51,114 nucleotides of DNA, from NCBI RefSeq assembly GCF_029543245.1, contig NZ_JARQWV010000035.1, positions 1 through 51,114 on the forward strand, read 5' to 3'. Shown here piece by piece: positions 42,565 to 51,035 of this stretch (positions are counted from its first letter, which is position 1; each line of letters begins with the position of its first letter). Origin of the DNA: Caulobacter endophyticus. Its GTDB lineage: Bacteria; Pseudomonadota; Alphaproteobacteria; Caulobacterales; Caulobacteraceae. A program made the translations under genes and the position numbers. The notes beneath the pieces are model-generated. The model was not told the origin of the DNA and did not search any database. It was given only the letters and a program-made list of their open reading frames with translations.

Positions 42565-43362
42565 CTACTGCGCGGTCCAGCCGCCATCGACGGTGAAGGC
42601 CGCGCCGTTGGCCGAGGCCCCCAGGTCGCTGACCAGATAGAGCAGCTGGCCGGCCAGCTGCTCGACGGTGACGAACTGCTTGGTCGGCTGGGCGGCCAGG
42701 ATCACGTCCTTCATCACCGCCTCTTCGCTGATGCCGCGGGCCTTGGCCTGATCGGCGATCTGGGCCTCGACCAGCGGGGTCTTCACGAAGCCGGGGCAGA
42801 TGGCGTTGCAGGTGATGCCCGCTTGCGCCACTTCCAGCGCGATGGTCTTGGTCAGGCCCAGGATGCCGTGCTTGGCGGCGACATAGGCCGACTTGTAGGG
42901 CGAGGCGACCAGCCCATGAGCCGAGGCGATGTTGACGATCCGCCCGCGGCCCTGCTCCTTCATGATCGGGATCGCCGCCTTGGCGGCGTGGAACGCCGAC
43001 GACAGGTTGATGGCGATGATCAGGTCCCACTTGTCGTCGGGAAACTCGTCGACCGGGGCCACGTGCTGGACGCCGGCGTTGTTGACCAGGATGTCCAGCT
43101 CGCCGAACTCGGCCTTGGCGGCGCGCACCATGTCGGCGATCTCGACCGGCTTGGTCATGTCGGCGCTGTGATACAGCACCTCGACGCCATGCTTCTCGGC
43201 CATTTCGGCGCGGGTGCGCTCGATGGCGTTCATCTCGCCCAGGCCGTTGAGCACGATGTTGACGCCCTGGGCGGCCATGGCGTCGGCGAGCGCGTGCCCG
43301 ATGCCGCTGGTCGAGCCCGTGACGATGGCGACTTGACCCTGCAACCCGAAATCCACGGCCAT
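42565..43362 (-). CDS. bdhA: 3-hydroxybutyrate dehydrogenase (SDR)
   Basis: A 265-residue classical short-chain dehydrogenase that interconverts D-3-hydroxybutyrate and acetoacetate with NAD. The cofactor motif TGSTSGIG is at 15-22, NNAG at 94-97, and the catalytic S147, Y160 and K164 lie in NIASAHGLVASPYKSAYVAAKHG. GFVKTPLVEAQI and the QPTKQFVTVEQLA block match PHB-cycle enzymes. The ATG at 43362 has AGGAG 8 bases upstream; an earlier in-frame start at 43398 falls within the palindrome described at 43391. A PhaR-like site lies just upstream. Confidence 0.92.
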   Translation of the reverse strand: MAVDFGLQGQVAIVTGSTSGIGHALADAMAAQGVNIVLNGLGEMNAIERTRAEMAEKHGVEVLYHSADMTKPVEIADMVRAAKAEFGELDILVNNAGVQHVAPVDEFPDDKWDLIIAINLSSAFHAAKAAIPIMKEQGRGRIVNIASAHGLVASPYKSAYVAAKHGILGLTKTIALEVAQAGITCNAICPGFVKTPLVEAQIADQAKARGISEEAVMKDVILAAQPTKQFVTVEQLAGQLLYLVSDLGASANGAAFTVDGGWTAQ

Positions 43363-43390
43363 CGGCGCGCTCCTGCTGTCCTGCCCGACT

Positions 43391-43405
43391 TGCTGCATTG
43401 CAGCA
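43391..43405 (-). promoter_or_regulatory. PhaR-type operator, CTGC-N3-GCAG
   Basis: The palindrome TGCTGCA-T-TGCAGCA contains CTGC-ATT-GCAG (43393-43403), the element bound by the PHB-responsive repressor PhaR in Rhodobacter and Paracoccus. It lies 29-43 bases upstream of the bdhA start codon, just downstream of AT-rich sequence with TATATG and TATAAG on the minus strand. The position fits a repressor site. Confidence 0.6.
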
Positions 43406-43458
43406 TATAGCTCGCTATCGCGAAGAGCGAGCGCTTATAAATTCATCGATAGATGAAA

Positions 43459-44226
43459 TTATGGCTGCGGGCGAGCGAAAACCCAGTCGGCCTCCGTCGA
43501 GAGGTCGGGGCGGAAGCGATAGCCGTCGAGATCGAAGGCCTTCAGGTCCTGCGCCTTCTCGACGCGGCCCTCGATGGCGTAGCGCGCCATGCGGCCGCGC
43601 GCCTTCTTGGCGTAGAAGCCCAGCACCTTCAGCGCCCCGGCCTTCTCTTCCTTGAAGTGGCAGGTGACGACCGGCAGCTTCAGGGCCTTGGCGTCGACGG
43701 CGCCGAAATATTCCTGGCTGGCCAGGTTCACCAGCGTCGGGTCGGCGTGGTCGGCGGCGGCCTCGTTGAGCGTCTTGGCGATCGTCTCGCCCCAGAAGTC
43801 GTAGAGGTTGGCGCCGCGCTTGGTCTTGAGGCGGGTGCCCATTTCAAGGCGATAGGGCTGCAGGGCGTCCAGCGGCCGCAGCACGCCGTAGAGGCCCGAC
43901 AGGATCCGCAAGGTTCCTTGCGCCCATTCCAGCGAGGGGCGGTCAAGCTCGCGCGCGGCCAAGCCGGCATAGACGTCGCCGTTGAAGGCGATCACGGCCT
44001 GGAGCCCGTCTTCGACCTCGGGGTCGAAGTGCTGGAACCGCTCGCGGTTCAGGTCGGCCAGCTTCTCGGAGATGTGCATCAGCCGGCGCAGGTCGGCGGC
44101 CGTCAGCTTGCGAGTGACCTTGGCCAGCTCCGCGATCTGCGGCTTCAGGGCCGGGGTGGTCAGGGGCAGAACCTGATCCGGGGCGGTGAAGTCTAGCGAC
44201 TTGGCGGGAGAGATGACCATCAGCAT
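43459..44226 (-). CDS. yaaA: Peroxide stress protein YaaA
   Basis: A 255-residue YaaA/DUF328 protein with the hallmark N-terminus MVISPAKSLDF, SGLYGVLRPLDALQPYRLEMGT in the middle and HFKEEKAGALKVLGFYAKKARGRMARY near the C-terminus. YaaA lowers free iron and DNA damage during hydrogen peroxide stress and binds DNA. No good Shine-Dalgarno precedes either ATG (44226 or 44220). The 96-base spacer before bdhA holds the bdhA promoter. Confidence 0.93.
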   Translation of the reverse strand: MLMVISPAKSLDFTAPDQVLPLTTPALKPQIAELAKVTRKLTAADLRRLMHISEKLADLNRERFQHFDPEVEDGLQAVIAFNGDVYAGLAARELDRPSLEWAQGTLRILSGLYGVLRPLDALQPYRLEMGTRLKTKRGANLYDFWGETIAKTLNEAAADHADPTLVNLASQEYFGAVDAKALKLPVVTCHFKEEKAGALKVLGFYAKKARGRMARYAIEGRVEKAQDLKAFDLDGYRFRPDLSTEADWVFARPQP

Positions 44227-44319
44227 GGGGGTGCAGATAGAGGCTTTGGTCTCGCTTCGCCAGCGGCGGAGGCGCGTAAGGGGCGTCTCGCGTCGCTCCG
44301 CCTCGCTCGTGGGCGGGGT

Positions 44320-45474
44320 CTAGGCGGTGGTCGCCGGCGGGGTCTGGGCCTTGGCCGCGGCGGTCAGGCGCTTGGCGTGGGTCTGCACCTGGCGCAGCGT
44401 GGCGCGGGTCATGGCCGCCGTGGTGTCGGTGAGGGCGTCGTCGACCCCGACATAGGTCGGATAGGCCGCCAGGTGGTTGGCGACGATCAGGCCGAAATAG
44501 CCCTGCAGGCTGTCGTAATCGACGTCCGGCGTATCGGCCGCGAAGGTCTGGTGGGCGATCGGCGCGTAGGTGTTGAAGCCGATCAGGCCATGGGCCAGGC
44601 CGTCCAGCGACGCCAGCAGGGCGTCCATGGCCAGCTTGAAGGCGATGTCGCCGGTGTTGGTGAAGAAGCCCGTCAGCTTCACGTCGTTCCAGGCCGTGGG
44701 CACGATGTCATGGGCGTTCACCAGGTCGGTATTGAACGGGACCGGCCCGCCGTCAGCCGAGTCCGGGGCGGGCGCCGGGAAGAAGTGGGTGTAGAGCGCG
44801 GCGAAGTCCGGATTGCCCGGCGTCGGCCCGGCGCTGGGCAGGGTCAGCGTCGTGGTGTTTGCGAACGGGCCGCCGTTCTGGGCCAGCGTCGCCATGGCCA
44901 GGCTGGGCGACAGGGCGCCGCCCAGGCTGTGGCCGGTGAAGATCACCGTCCCGCCGGGATTGGCCTTGGTCCAGCCGGTGACGAAGGCCTGGACGCCGCC
45001 GGCCTTGGGGTCCCTCATCGCCAGCAGGTCGGCGATCCCGGTCGCCGTGGCGTGCGAGATCTTCGGCGTGGCCGCGCCGTCGAAGCCGCCGTTGCCGTAG
45101 GGCCAGTCGATCTGGCGGACGATCGAGAAGTCCTCGGCCAGCCAGTCGTAGGCGTCGTCCTCGTTGGTGCCCGCCATGGCCACCACCAGGCAGGGCGCGC
45201 CGGCGACCGTGGCGCTCGCCGCGTAGAGCATGTTGTCGGCGTAGTAGAGCGCGGTCGGGTCCGAGCCCTCGTGGCTGGAGGCGACGGGACCCCAGGCGAT
45301 CGACCAGTCGGCGATCTTGCCGGCGTTGTCGGCGAGGAAGGTTCCGACCGACTGGCGCACGTGGGTTTCGAGATTGGCCAGGGTGTCGACCTTGTCGGAA
45401 GCCGCGTTCGACAGCCACGACAGGCAGAAGGCCTGTTGCTGCAGGGTCAGGCTGGTCGCGGCGGTCTGCGGCAT
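44320..45474 (-). CDS. Lipase class 3 family protein
   Basis: A 384-residue alpha/beta hydrolase. The nucleophile elbow GHSLGG (S183) follows the strand GTVIFT, the lid-side strand CLVVAMAGTNEDD gives the oxyanion region, and NAHDIVP probably carries the acid. The late His in VANHLAAYPTY may complete the triad. There is no signal peptide despite the extracellular habit of the family. The ATG at 45474 follows AGGAGG. It is the first gene of the minus-strand lipolytic run. Confidence 0.85.
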   Translation of the reverse strand: MPQTAATSLTLQQQAFCLSWLSNAASDKVDTLANLETHVRQSVGTFLADNAGKIADWSIAWGPVASSHEGSDPTALYYADNMLYAASATVAGAPCLVVAMAGTNEDDAYDWLAEDFSIVRQIDWPYGNGGFDGAATPKISHATATGIADLLAMRDPKAGGVQAFVTGWTKANPGGTVIFTGHSLGGALSPSLAMATLAQNGGPFANTTTLTLPSAGPTPGNPDFAALYTHFFPAPAPDSADGGPVPFNTDLVNAHDIVPTAWNDVKLTGFFTNTGDIAFKLAMDALLASLDGLAHGLIGFNTYAPIAHQTFAADTPDVDYDSLQGYFGLIVANHLAAYPTYVGVDDALTDTTAAMTRATLRQVQTHAKRLTAAAKAQTPPATTA

Positions 45475-45612
45475 GGTCGCCTCCTGGGGCTGGTGGTTCC
45501 CGACGTCGAAGGCGACCCTATCACGGCTTCAACTTCAAGATGTGACCGGCCGCACATGCGCCTGGCGCATCGGAGGCTTGAGCTTGCGCAGGCTATCGCT
45601 AGGAAGGAGGCC

Positions 45613-45930
45613 ATGAACGAGACCCTCGCCCTCGCGGCCGCCCTGGCCTGGCCGCTGCCGATGATCGTGGCCCTCTATTTCGTGGCCCGCACCAGGACCC
45701 TGAAGCTGCGGCTGATCTGGGCCGTGCTGTGCTTCGTCGGCGTCGGGGTGCTGTGGATGCACACGGCCAGCGGCAAGTGGGGCGTCGTGCCTCTCGCGGT
45801 CAACATACTGGGTCCCGGCCAGCAGCCGGGCGTGCTGAAGTCGACCTTCCCGGCCGGCGCGGTGCTGTCGCTGATCGCCGTCTACTTCGCCCGCCGCAAG
45901 GCCAAGGCGGCTGCGGCCGACGCCGCCTAG
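45613..45930 (+). CDS. Small membrane protein of unknown function
   Basis: A 105-residue protein with three hydrophobic segments (about 5-25, 31-50 and 80-95) and a basic, Ala-rich tail (ARRKAKAAAADAA). The ATG follows a strong AGGAAGGAGG. It is convergent with the FAD dehydrogenase gene, the two stops overlapping by 4 bases (45927-45930). No family was recognised. Confidence 0.75.
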   Translation: MNETLALAAALAWPLPMIVALYFVARTRTLKLRLIWAVLCFVGVGVLWMHTASGKWGVVPLAVNILGPGQQPGVLKSTFPAGAVLSLIAVYFARRKAKAAAADAA

Positions 45931-47336
45931 AACAGCACCCGCGGGTTCATGATCCGCTGCGGGTCGAGCGCGGCGCGGATGGCGCGCAGGGCGGCGACCT
46001 CGACGGGGTCCTTGTAGGCCAGGGCCTCGACCGACTTCATCGCGCCCAGGCCGTGCTCGGCGCTGATCGAGCCGTGGAAGCCGGCGGCGATGTCGTGGAC
46101 GATGTGGGCGCCGGCCTCGCGGGCGGCGTCATGGGCGTCGTCGTCGCCGCCCTGGGGCTTCAGCACATCGTAGTGGACGTTGCCGTCGCCCACGTGGCCG
46201 AAGGCGACGATGCGGGTTCCGGGGAAGGCCTTCTCGATCGCCGCGTCGGCCTGGCCGATGAAGTCGGGGATCTTGGAGACGGGCACGGAAACGTCGTGCT
46301 TCCATACCGCGCCCTCCGGCTTCTGGCCGGCCGAATGGCCCTCGCGGATGTGCCAGAAGGCCTTCATCTGGGTTTCGGTCTGGGCCACCGCGGCGTCGGT
46401 GATCAGGCCGCTTTCCAGGGCGCCGGCCAGCAGGCGCTCCAGCGCCGCCTCGGCCGCGCCGGGCTCGCCGCTGGCGATCTCGATCAGCACGTACCAGGGG
46501 TGCTCCGTGGGCAGAGGATCGCGCAGGCCCGGCACGTTCTTCACGGTCAGCGCAAAGCCCAGGCGGCCCATCAGTTCGAAGGCCTCGACCGCACCGCCGG
46601 TCTCGTCCTTGGCCCGGGCCAGCAGCTGGATCGCCTCGGCGGGGGAGGAAAGGCCGACGATCGCCACGGCCCGCGAGGCCAGCGGCGCGTGCAGCTTCAG
46701 GGCCGCGGCGGTGACGATCCCCAGCGTGCCTTCGGCCCCGATCAGCAGCTGCTTGAGGTCATAGCCGGTGTTGTCCTTGCGCAGGCGTTTCAGCCCGTTC
46801 CAGATCTCGCCATTGGGCAGCACCGCCTCGATCCCCAGCACCTGCTCGCGCATCATGCCGTAGCGCAGCACGGCCGTGCCGCCGGCGTTGGTCGAGATCA
46901 GTCCGCCGATCGTGCACGAGCCTTCCGAGGCCACGCCCACGGTGAACCGGCGGCCGACGGCGGCGGCCTGCTGGTGGGCCTCGTAGAGGGTGACGCCGGC
47001 TTCCAGCACCATCACGTCGTCGAGCGCATCGACATCGCGCACGGCGCGCAGCTTCTCGGTCGACAGCAGGATCTCGCCCTGCGGGATCTGGCCTGCGACC
47101 AGACCGGTGTTGCCGCCCTGCGGCGTGATCGCCACGCCCTCGACCGCGCAGATCCCCACGACGGCGGCGACCTCGGCGGTAGTGCGCGGCGTGACCAGCA
47201 GCGGCGTCTCGCCCTTCCAGCGCCCCCGCCATTCGACCAGCTTGGGCGCCAGCCGCTCGGGATCCTGGCTCCATCCGCCCTCGCCCAGCACGGACTTCAG
47301 GCGCGAAACGACATCAGCGGGAACGGGCTTGGTCAT
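45927..47336 (-). CDS. FAD-binding D-2-hydroxyacid dehydrogenase family
   Basis: A 469-residue flavoenzyme of the GlcD/D-2-hydroxyglutarate dehydrogenase type. The FAD_binding_4 domain (about 35-215) has PQGGNTGLVAG at 72-82. The FAD-oxidase C domain (about 225-467) holds the metal- or substrate-binding HVGDGNVHYD and ends with SAEHGLGAMKS and DPQRIMNPRVLF. It oxidises a D-2-hydroxyacid (lactate, glycolate or 2-hydroxyglutarate) and passes electrons to a quinone or flavoprotein. It is probably cytosolic and membrane-associated. The specific substrate is not resolved by the sequence. Confidence 0.9.
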   Translation of the reverse strand: MTKPVPADVVSRLKSVLGEGGWSQDPERLAPKLVEWRGRWKGETPLLVTPRTTAEVAAVVGICAVEGVAITPQGGNTGLVAGQIPQGEILLSTEKLRAVRDVDALDDVMVLEAGVTLYEAHQQAAAVGRRFTVGVASEGSCTIGGLISTNAGGTAVLRYGMMREQVLGIEAVLPNGEIWNGLKRLRKDNTGYDLKQLLIGAEGTLGIVTAAALKLHAPLASRAVAIVGLSSPAEAIQLLARAKDETGGAVEAFELMGRLGFALTVKNVPGLRDPLPTEHPWYVLIEIASGEPGAAEAALERLLAGALESGLITDAAVAQTETQMKAFWHIREGHSAGQKPEGAVWKHDVSVPVSKIPDFIGQADAAIEKAFPGTRIVAFGHVGDGNVHYDVLKPQGGDDDAHDAAREAGAHIVHDIAAGFHGSISAEHGLGAMKSVEALAYKDPVEVAALRAIRAALDPQRIMNPRVLF

Positions 47337-47385
47337 GCCGCCAGGATAGGGCGGAACGGGGAGGGGGTGAAGGCTCGTCCCGGAT

Positions 47386-47547
47386 CCCTCTCCCCTTGCG
47401 GGAGAGGGTGGCCTCCGAAGGAGGTCGGGTGAGGGGTTGCACGAACAGAAACGCCGCGAAAGCCGATCAGCTTTCGCGGCGTCCTGTGTCTGAGAGACCC
47501 CTCATCCGTCAGCTTCGCTGACACCTTCTCCCGCAAGGGGAGAAGGA
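47386..47547. repeat. Inverted pair of intergenic repeats, type CTTCTCCC
   Basis: The same family as 2609-2753. One copy (47386-47436) has CCCTCTCCCCTTGCGGGAGAGGG and GGTGAGGGG. The other (47497-47547) has ACCCCTCATCCG and the CCTTCTCCC/GGGGAGAAGG hairpin. A terminator hairpin lies between them. The unit separates pheA from the FAD dehydrogenase gene. Confidence 0.85.
47441..47481 (-). terminator. Rho-independent terminator of kdsB-pheA
   Basis: CGCCGCGAAAG (47452-47462) pairs with CTTTCGCGGCG (47471-47481) as an 11-bp stem with an 8-base loop. On the minus strand it is followed by TTTCTGTT. It lies 69 bases past the pheA stop, inside the repeat pair. Confidence 0.75.
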
Positions 47548-47549
47548 GG

Positions 47550-48398
47550 TTACTTCCCGTCGCGGAACGGGTCGGCCGGGTAGACGCCCAGGATCTCGAA
47601 GCGTTCGGAGAAGAACTTCAGCTCGTCGAAGGCCAGGGCCAGGCTGCGGTCCTCGGGGCGGCCGTCGACCTCGGCGTAGAAGAAGGTGGCCGTGAAGGCG
47701 CCGTTCTCCATGTAGCTTTCCAGCTTGGTCATGTTGACGCCGTTGGTGGCGAAGCCGCCCAGCGCCTTGTAGAGCGCGGCCGGCAGGTTGCGCACCCGGA
47801 ACACGAAGCTGGTCACGCAGCGGTGGGTGAACGACGGAGCCGGCGGGGCCGGGTCGGCGGTCATCACCAGGAAGCGGGTGGTGTTGTGGCGCTCGTCCTC
47901 GATGTCGCGCGCCAGGATGTCGAGATCGTAGATCTCGGCGGCCAGGGCGGGCGCGACGGCGGCGCGGGTCGGGTCGGGCTTGGCCGCCAGGGCCTTGGCC
48001 GCGCCGGCGGTGTCGCCCGCGCCCTCGGTGGCGAGACCCAGGCGCTTGAGGCTGTGCCGGCACTGCGACAGCGCGATCGGCATCGAGACGGCGGTCTTCA
48101 CGCTATCGAGGCCGACGCCCTTGTTGGCCATCAGCTGGAAGCGGATCGGCTTGAAGCGCTCGCCGATGATCTTCAGGCCCGACGCCGGCAGCAGGTGGTG
48201 CACGTCGGCGACGCGGCCGGCGATCGAGTTCTCGATCGGGATCATGCCCAGCTGGGCAGCCCCGGTCTTGATGGCCTCGAACGCCTCCTCGAAGGTGGCG
48301 CAGGGCAGGACCTGGTAGTCGGGGAAGTAGGTGCGGCACGCCTCATGGCTGTTGGCGCCGAGTTCGCCCTGGAAGGCGATGGTCTTGAGGGTGCTCAT
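47550..48398 (-). CDS. pheA: Prephenate dehydratase
   Basis: A 282-residue monofunctional prephenate dehydratase that makes phenylpyruvate in Phe synthesis. The catalytic domain (about 5-185) has AFQGELGANSHEA, IPIENSIAGRV and the conserved TRF motif (174-176, in HNTTRFLVM). An ACT regulatory domain (about 195-270) with MTKLESYMENG binds Phe for feedback inhibition. No chorismate mutase domain is fused. It starts 8 bases after kdsB and has no strong ribosome binding site of its own, so translation is likely coupled. Confidence 0.94.
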   Translation of the reverse strand: MSTLKTIAFQGELGANSHEACRTYFPDYQVLPCATFEEAFEAIKTGAAQLGMIPIENSIAGRVADVHHLLPASGLKIIGERFKPIRFQLMANKGVGLDSVKTAVSMPIALSQCRHSLKRLGLATEGAGDTAGAAKALAAKPDPTRAAVAPALAAEIYDLDILARDIEDERHNTTRFLVMTADPAPPAPSFTHRCVTSFVFRVRNLPAALYKALGGFATNGVNMTKLESYMENGAFTATFFYAEVDGRPEDRSLALAFDELKFFSERFEILGVYPADPFRDGK

Positions 48399-48406
48399 CT
48401 AACTCT

Positions 48407-49141
48407 TCAGTTCTTTTCGGCGTGGTCGCGGGCGGCCTGCAGGTCGGACGGATTGTCGACGGAGATCGGAGCCTCGTCCGCCACCGCCGCGCGGATGGTC
48501 AGGCCCAGTTCCATGGCCCGCAGCTGCTCCAGCTTCTCGCGCAATTCGAGGGCTGAGGGCGAGGCGGCGTTGAAGGCCTCCAGCGCCGCGCGGCGATAGC
48601 CGTAGATGCCGATGTGGCGCCAGACGGGCGCGTCGCCGTACAGGGTCGAGCGGGTGAAGTAGAGGGCGCGGCCGCTTTGGCCTCCGGCGTCCATGGCCAG
48701 CACGGCCTTGACCACGTCGGGGTTGGCGCGATCGGCGGCCGAGGCTTCGGGAGCGACCACGGTGGCGATGTCGGCGTCGGCGTGGGCTTCCAGCTGGCCG
48801 GCGCAGGCCGAGAGCACGGCCGGATCGACGAACGGCATGTCGCCCTGCAGGTTGATCACCACGTCGTGGGCGCCGGCCGGATCCAGCACCGCCAGGGCCG
48901 CCAGGATGCGGTCAGAGCCAGAGGGCAGGTCAGGATCGGTCAGCACGGCGCGGCCGCCGGCGGCTTCCACCGCGGCCACGATTTCCGGATCGCCGGCCGC
49001 TACGGCCACGGGGCCGATGTTCGCCGCCTGCGCCTGGCGCAGCACGCGCACGATCATCGGCAGGCCGCCGATATCAGCCAGCGGCTTGTTGGGCAGGCGG
49101 GTGGCCGCCATGCGGGCGGGGATGAGGACGATCGGGTTCAT
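48407..49141 (-). CDS. kdsB: 3-deoxy-manno-octulosonate cytidylyltransferase
   Basis: A 244-residue CMP-Kdo synthetase that activates Kdo for lipopolysaccharide assembly. The N-terminal nucleotide motif IPARMAATRLPNKPLADIGG, then SGSDRILAA and VINLQGDMPFVDP (metal-binding Asp) are all present and the length is standard. It is the first gene of kdsB-pheA and is divergent from cycM, an order that recurs in alphaproteobacteria. Upstream sequence lacks an obvious Shine-Dalgarno. Confidence 0.94.
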   Translation of the reverse strand: MNPIVLIPARMAATRLPNKPLADIGGLPMIVRVLRQAQAANIGPVAVAAGDPEIVAAVEAAGGRAVLTDPDLPSGSDRILAALAVLDPAGAHDVVINLQGDMPFVDPAVLSACAGQLEAHADADIATVVAPEASAADRANPDVVKAVLAMDAGGQSGRALYFTRSTLYGDAPVWRHIGIYGYRRAALEAFNAASPSALELREKLEQLRAMELGLTIRAAVADEAPISVDNPSDLQAARDHAEKN

Positions 49142-49310
49142 GGTGTCACGTCTGGAAGGCGAAACGCGGTTCGCCCGGGTTGCGCACGGGGCGGTAGCGT
49201 GTCAGAGACCGGAGCGCAACACGCGCGTGGGGAGACCATGGGGGGACCCGCGCTCATAAATCGGCTCCGTCCACGCAAGACGGGTCTATAAAGAGGCTGA
49301 CAAGGCTGCG

Positions 49311-50015
49311 ATGAGCGATCTTACGTTCAACAAGATTTTCGGCGGCGTGCTTCTGACCGGTCTGGTCATCTTCGGTCTGCGCGAGGCCTCCGACATCGTC
49401 TTCAAGAAGCACGACGTCGAAAAGCCCGGCTACGCGATCGCCGTCGAGGAAGACACCGGAGGCGAGGGCGCTCCGGCCGCCGAGGTGCCGCCGGACTGGG
49501 GCTCGGTCCTGCTGCTGCCGGCCAATATCGAGGCCGGCAAGACCGTCGCGGCCAAGTGCGCTTCGTGCCACACCTTCACCTCGGGCGGCCCCAACGGCAC
49601 CGGCCCCAACCTCTTCGGCACCCTGGGCAAGAAGCCCGGCACGCACGGCGGCTTCACCTATTCGGGCTCGATGACCGACTTCGGCGGCAAGAACCCGGTC
49701 TGGGATTACGACCACGTCGACCAGTTCCTGAAGGCCCCGGGCAAGTACATCTCGGGCACCAAGATGACCTTCGCGGGCCTGAAGAAGCAGGAAGACCGCA
49801 TCGCCATCATCGCCTACCTGCACAGCCTGGGCTCGACCCTGCCCGTGCCGGCGCCCAAGCCCGCCGCTGCGGCCGCTCCGGCCGCCGACGCCGCCGCGGC
49901 TCCGGCCGCTGAAGGCGCGGCCGCTCCCGCCGCCGGCGCTCCGGCTTCGGCCGCGGCGACCGCCCCGGCGCCGGCTGTGGCCGACAAGCCGACCGCCGCG
50001 CCCGCCAAGCCGTAG
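49311..50015 (+). CDS. cycM: Membrane-anchored cytochrome c (CycM-like)
   Basis: A 234-residue cytochrome c. An uncleaved N-terminal anchor (about 8-24) is followed by a short linker and a class I cytochrome c domain (about 70-175). Haem attaches at C83-A-S-C86-H87, with the sixth ligand M152 in SGTKMTF. A tail of about 55 residues of Ala and Pro (180-234) is unusual and probably spans the periplasm or is disordered. CycM proteins carry electrons from the bc1 complex to the terminal oxidase. It is divergent from kdsB and followed by a terminator. Confidence 0.92.
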   Translation: MSDLTFNKIFGGVLLTGLVIFGLREASDIVFKKHDVEKPGYAIAVEEDTGGEGAPAAEVPPDWGSVLLLPANIEAGKTVAAKCASCHTFTSGGPNGTGPNLFGTLGKKPGTHGGFTYSGSMTDFGGKNPVWDYDHVDQFLKAPGKYISGTKMTFAGLKKQEDRIAIIAYLHSLGSTLPVPAPKPAAAAAPAADAAAAPAAEGAAAPAAGAPASAAATAPAPAVADKPTAAPAKP

Positions 50016-50038
50016 GCTGGCCGCGAGGATCGAACGAC

Positions 50039-50073
50039 AAGGCCGCGGGGCTCGGGCTCCGCGGCCTTTCTTT
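50039..50073 (+). terminator. Rho-independent terminator after cycM
   Basis: GGCCGCGG (50041-50048) pairs with CCGCGGCC (50059-50066), is preceded by AA and followed by TTTCTTT. It lies 24 bases past the cycM stop. Confidence 0.85.
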
Positions 50074-50123
50074 GCCTGGAGGCGAGCTAGGCTCCAGGCG
50101 AAATCCCCGGGGGATCCGCGCCC

Positions 50124-51035
50124 ATGCGCCGTCGACAGTTCCTGCTTTCCGCCGCCGTTCCGCTTCTGGGCGCCCTGGCGGCCGGCGCTGCCCAGGCCCG
50201 CCAGCAGGCGGCCGATCCGGACGCCGATCTTTCGGTCGCCAGGCCGGCCTATCCGCAGGGCAAGGGCCCGCGTCTGGCCATAGATGGCGGGCACAACAAC
50301 TTCCACACGGTGGACGGCCGTTTCGCCCCGTTCGCGGCCGTGGCGCGGGCCGACGGCTACCGGGTCTCGGGCCTGACCGCGCCGCTGTCGGCCGCGAGCC
50401 TGGCCGATATCGACCTGCTGGTGGTGGCCAATCCGCTGGCCGCGGTGAATGTCGGCAACTGGAACCTGCCTACGCCCGGCGCCTACACGCCCGAGGAGGC
50501 TGCGGCCGTGCGGGCCTGGGTCGAGGCCGGCGGCGCCCTGCTGCTGATCGCCGACCACATGCCCTTCCCCGGCGGGGCCGAACCCCTGGCCAAGGCTTTC
50601 GGCTTTTCTTTCGACAACGGCTTCGCCCAGAAGACCAGCGAGGGTCCCGAGTTCTTCCAGCGCCAGGACGGCTCGCTGCTCGACCATCCGATCAACCGGG
50701 GCATCGACCGGGTGCAGAGCTTCACCGGCTCGTCATTCCGCGCCCCGCCGCAGGCCCAGCCGCTCCTGGTGTTGCGCGGCGGCTGGAGCGTGGCCATGCC
50801 GCAGAAGGCCTGGGAGTTCGACGACAAGACCCCCCGCCACGACGGCGATGGCCTGCTGCGCGGCGCGGCCCTGTCGGTGGGCCGGGGTCGGGTGGTGGTC
50901 ATGGGCGAGGCGGCGATGTTCACCGCTCAGGTCGGTGGCCCCCAGAAGCGCAAGTTCGGCTTCAACGCCCCGACCGCTCCGCAGAACAAGGCATTCCTGC
51001 TGAACGTGCTGCGGTGGCTTGCTCCTCCCCCGTGA
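50124..51035 (+). CDS. Secreted DUF4350-type protein
   Basis: A 303-residue secreted protein. The N-terminus MRRRQFLLSAAVPLLGALAAGAAQA is a signal peptide with a Tat-like RRxFL motif. The mature part resembles a GATase-like/DUF4350 fold: LAIDGGHNNFHTVDGRFAPFAAVARADGYRV, then ADIDLLVVANPL, AWVEAGGALLLIADHMPFPGGAEPLAKAFGF and VVVMGEAAMFTAQ. It probably binds a carbohydrate or other ligand; no catalysis is proven. The last codons (LAPPP and the stop) lie within the dispersed repeat at the contig end. Confidence 0.75.
   Translation: MRRRQFLLSAAVPLLGALAAGAAQARQQAADPDADLSVARPAYPQGKGPRLAIDGGHNNFHTVDGRFAPFAAVARADGYRVSGLTAPLSAASLADIDLLVVANPLAAVNVGNWNLPTPGAYTPEEAAAVRAWVEAGGALLLIADHMPFPGGAEPLAKAFGFSFDNGFAQKTSEGPEFFQRQDGSLLDHPINRGIDRVQSFTGSSFRAPPQAQPLLVLRGGWSVAMPQKAWEFDDKTPRHDGDGLLRGAALSVGRGRVVVMGEAAMFTAQVGGPQKRKFGFNAPTAPQNKAFLLNVLRWLAPPP

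Noticed and set aside
49287..49292. TATAAA as the cycM -10 box
   Set aside because: It is close to the start, with no -35 match at 16-18 bases, so it was not listed as a promoter.
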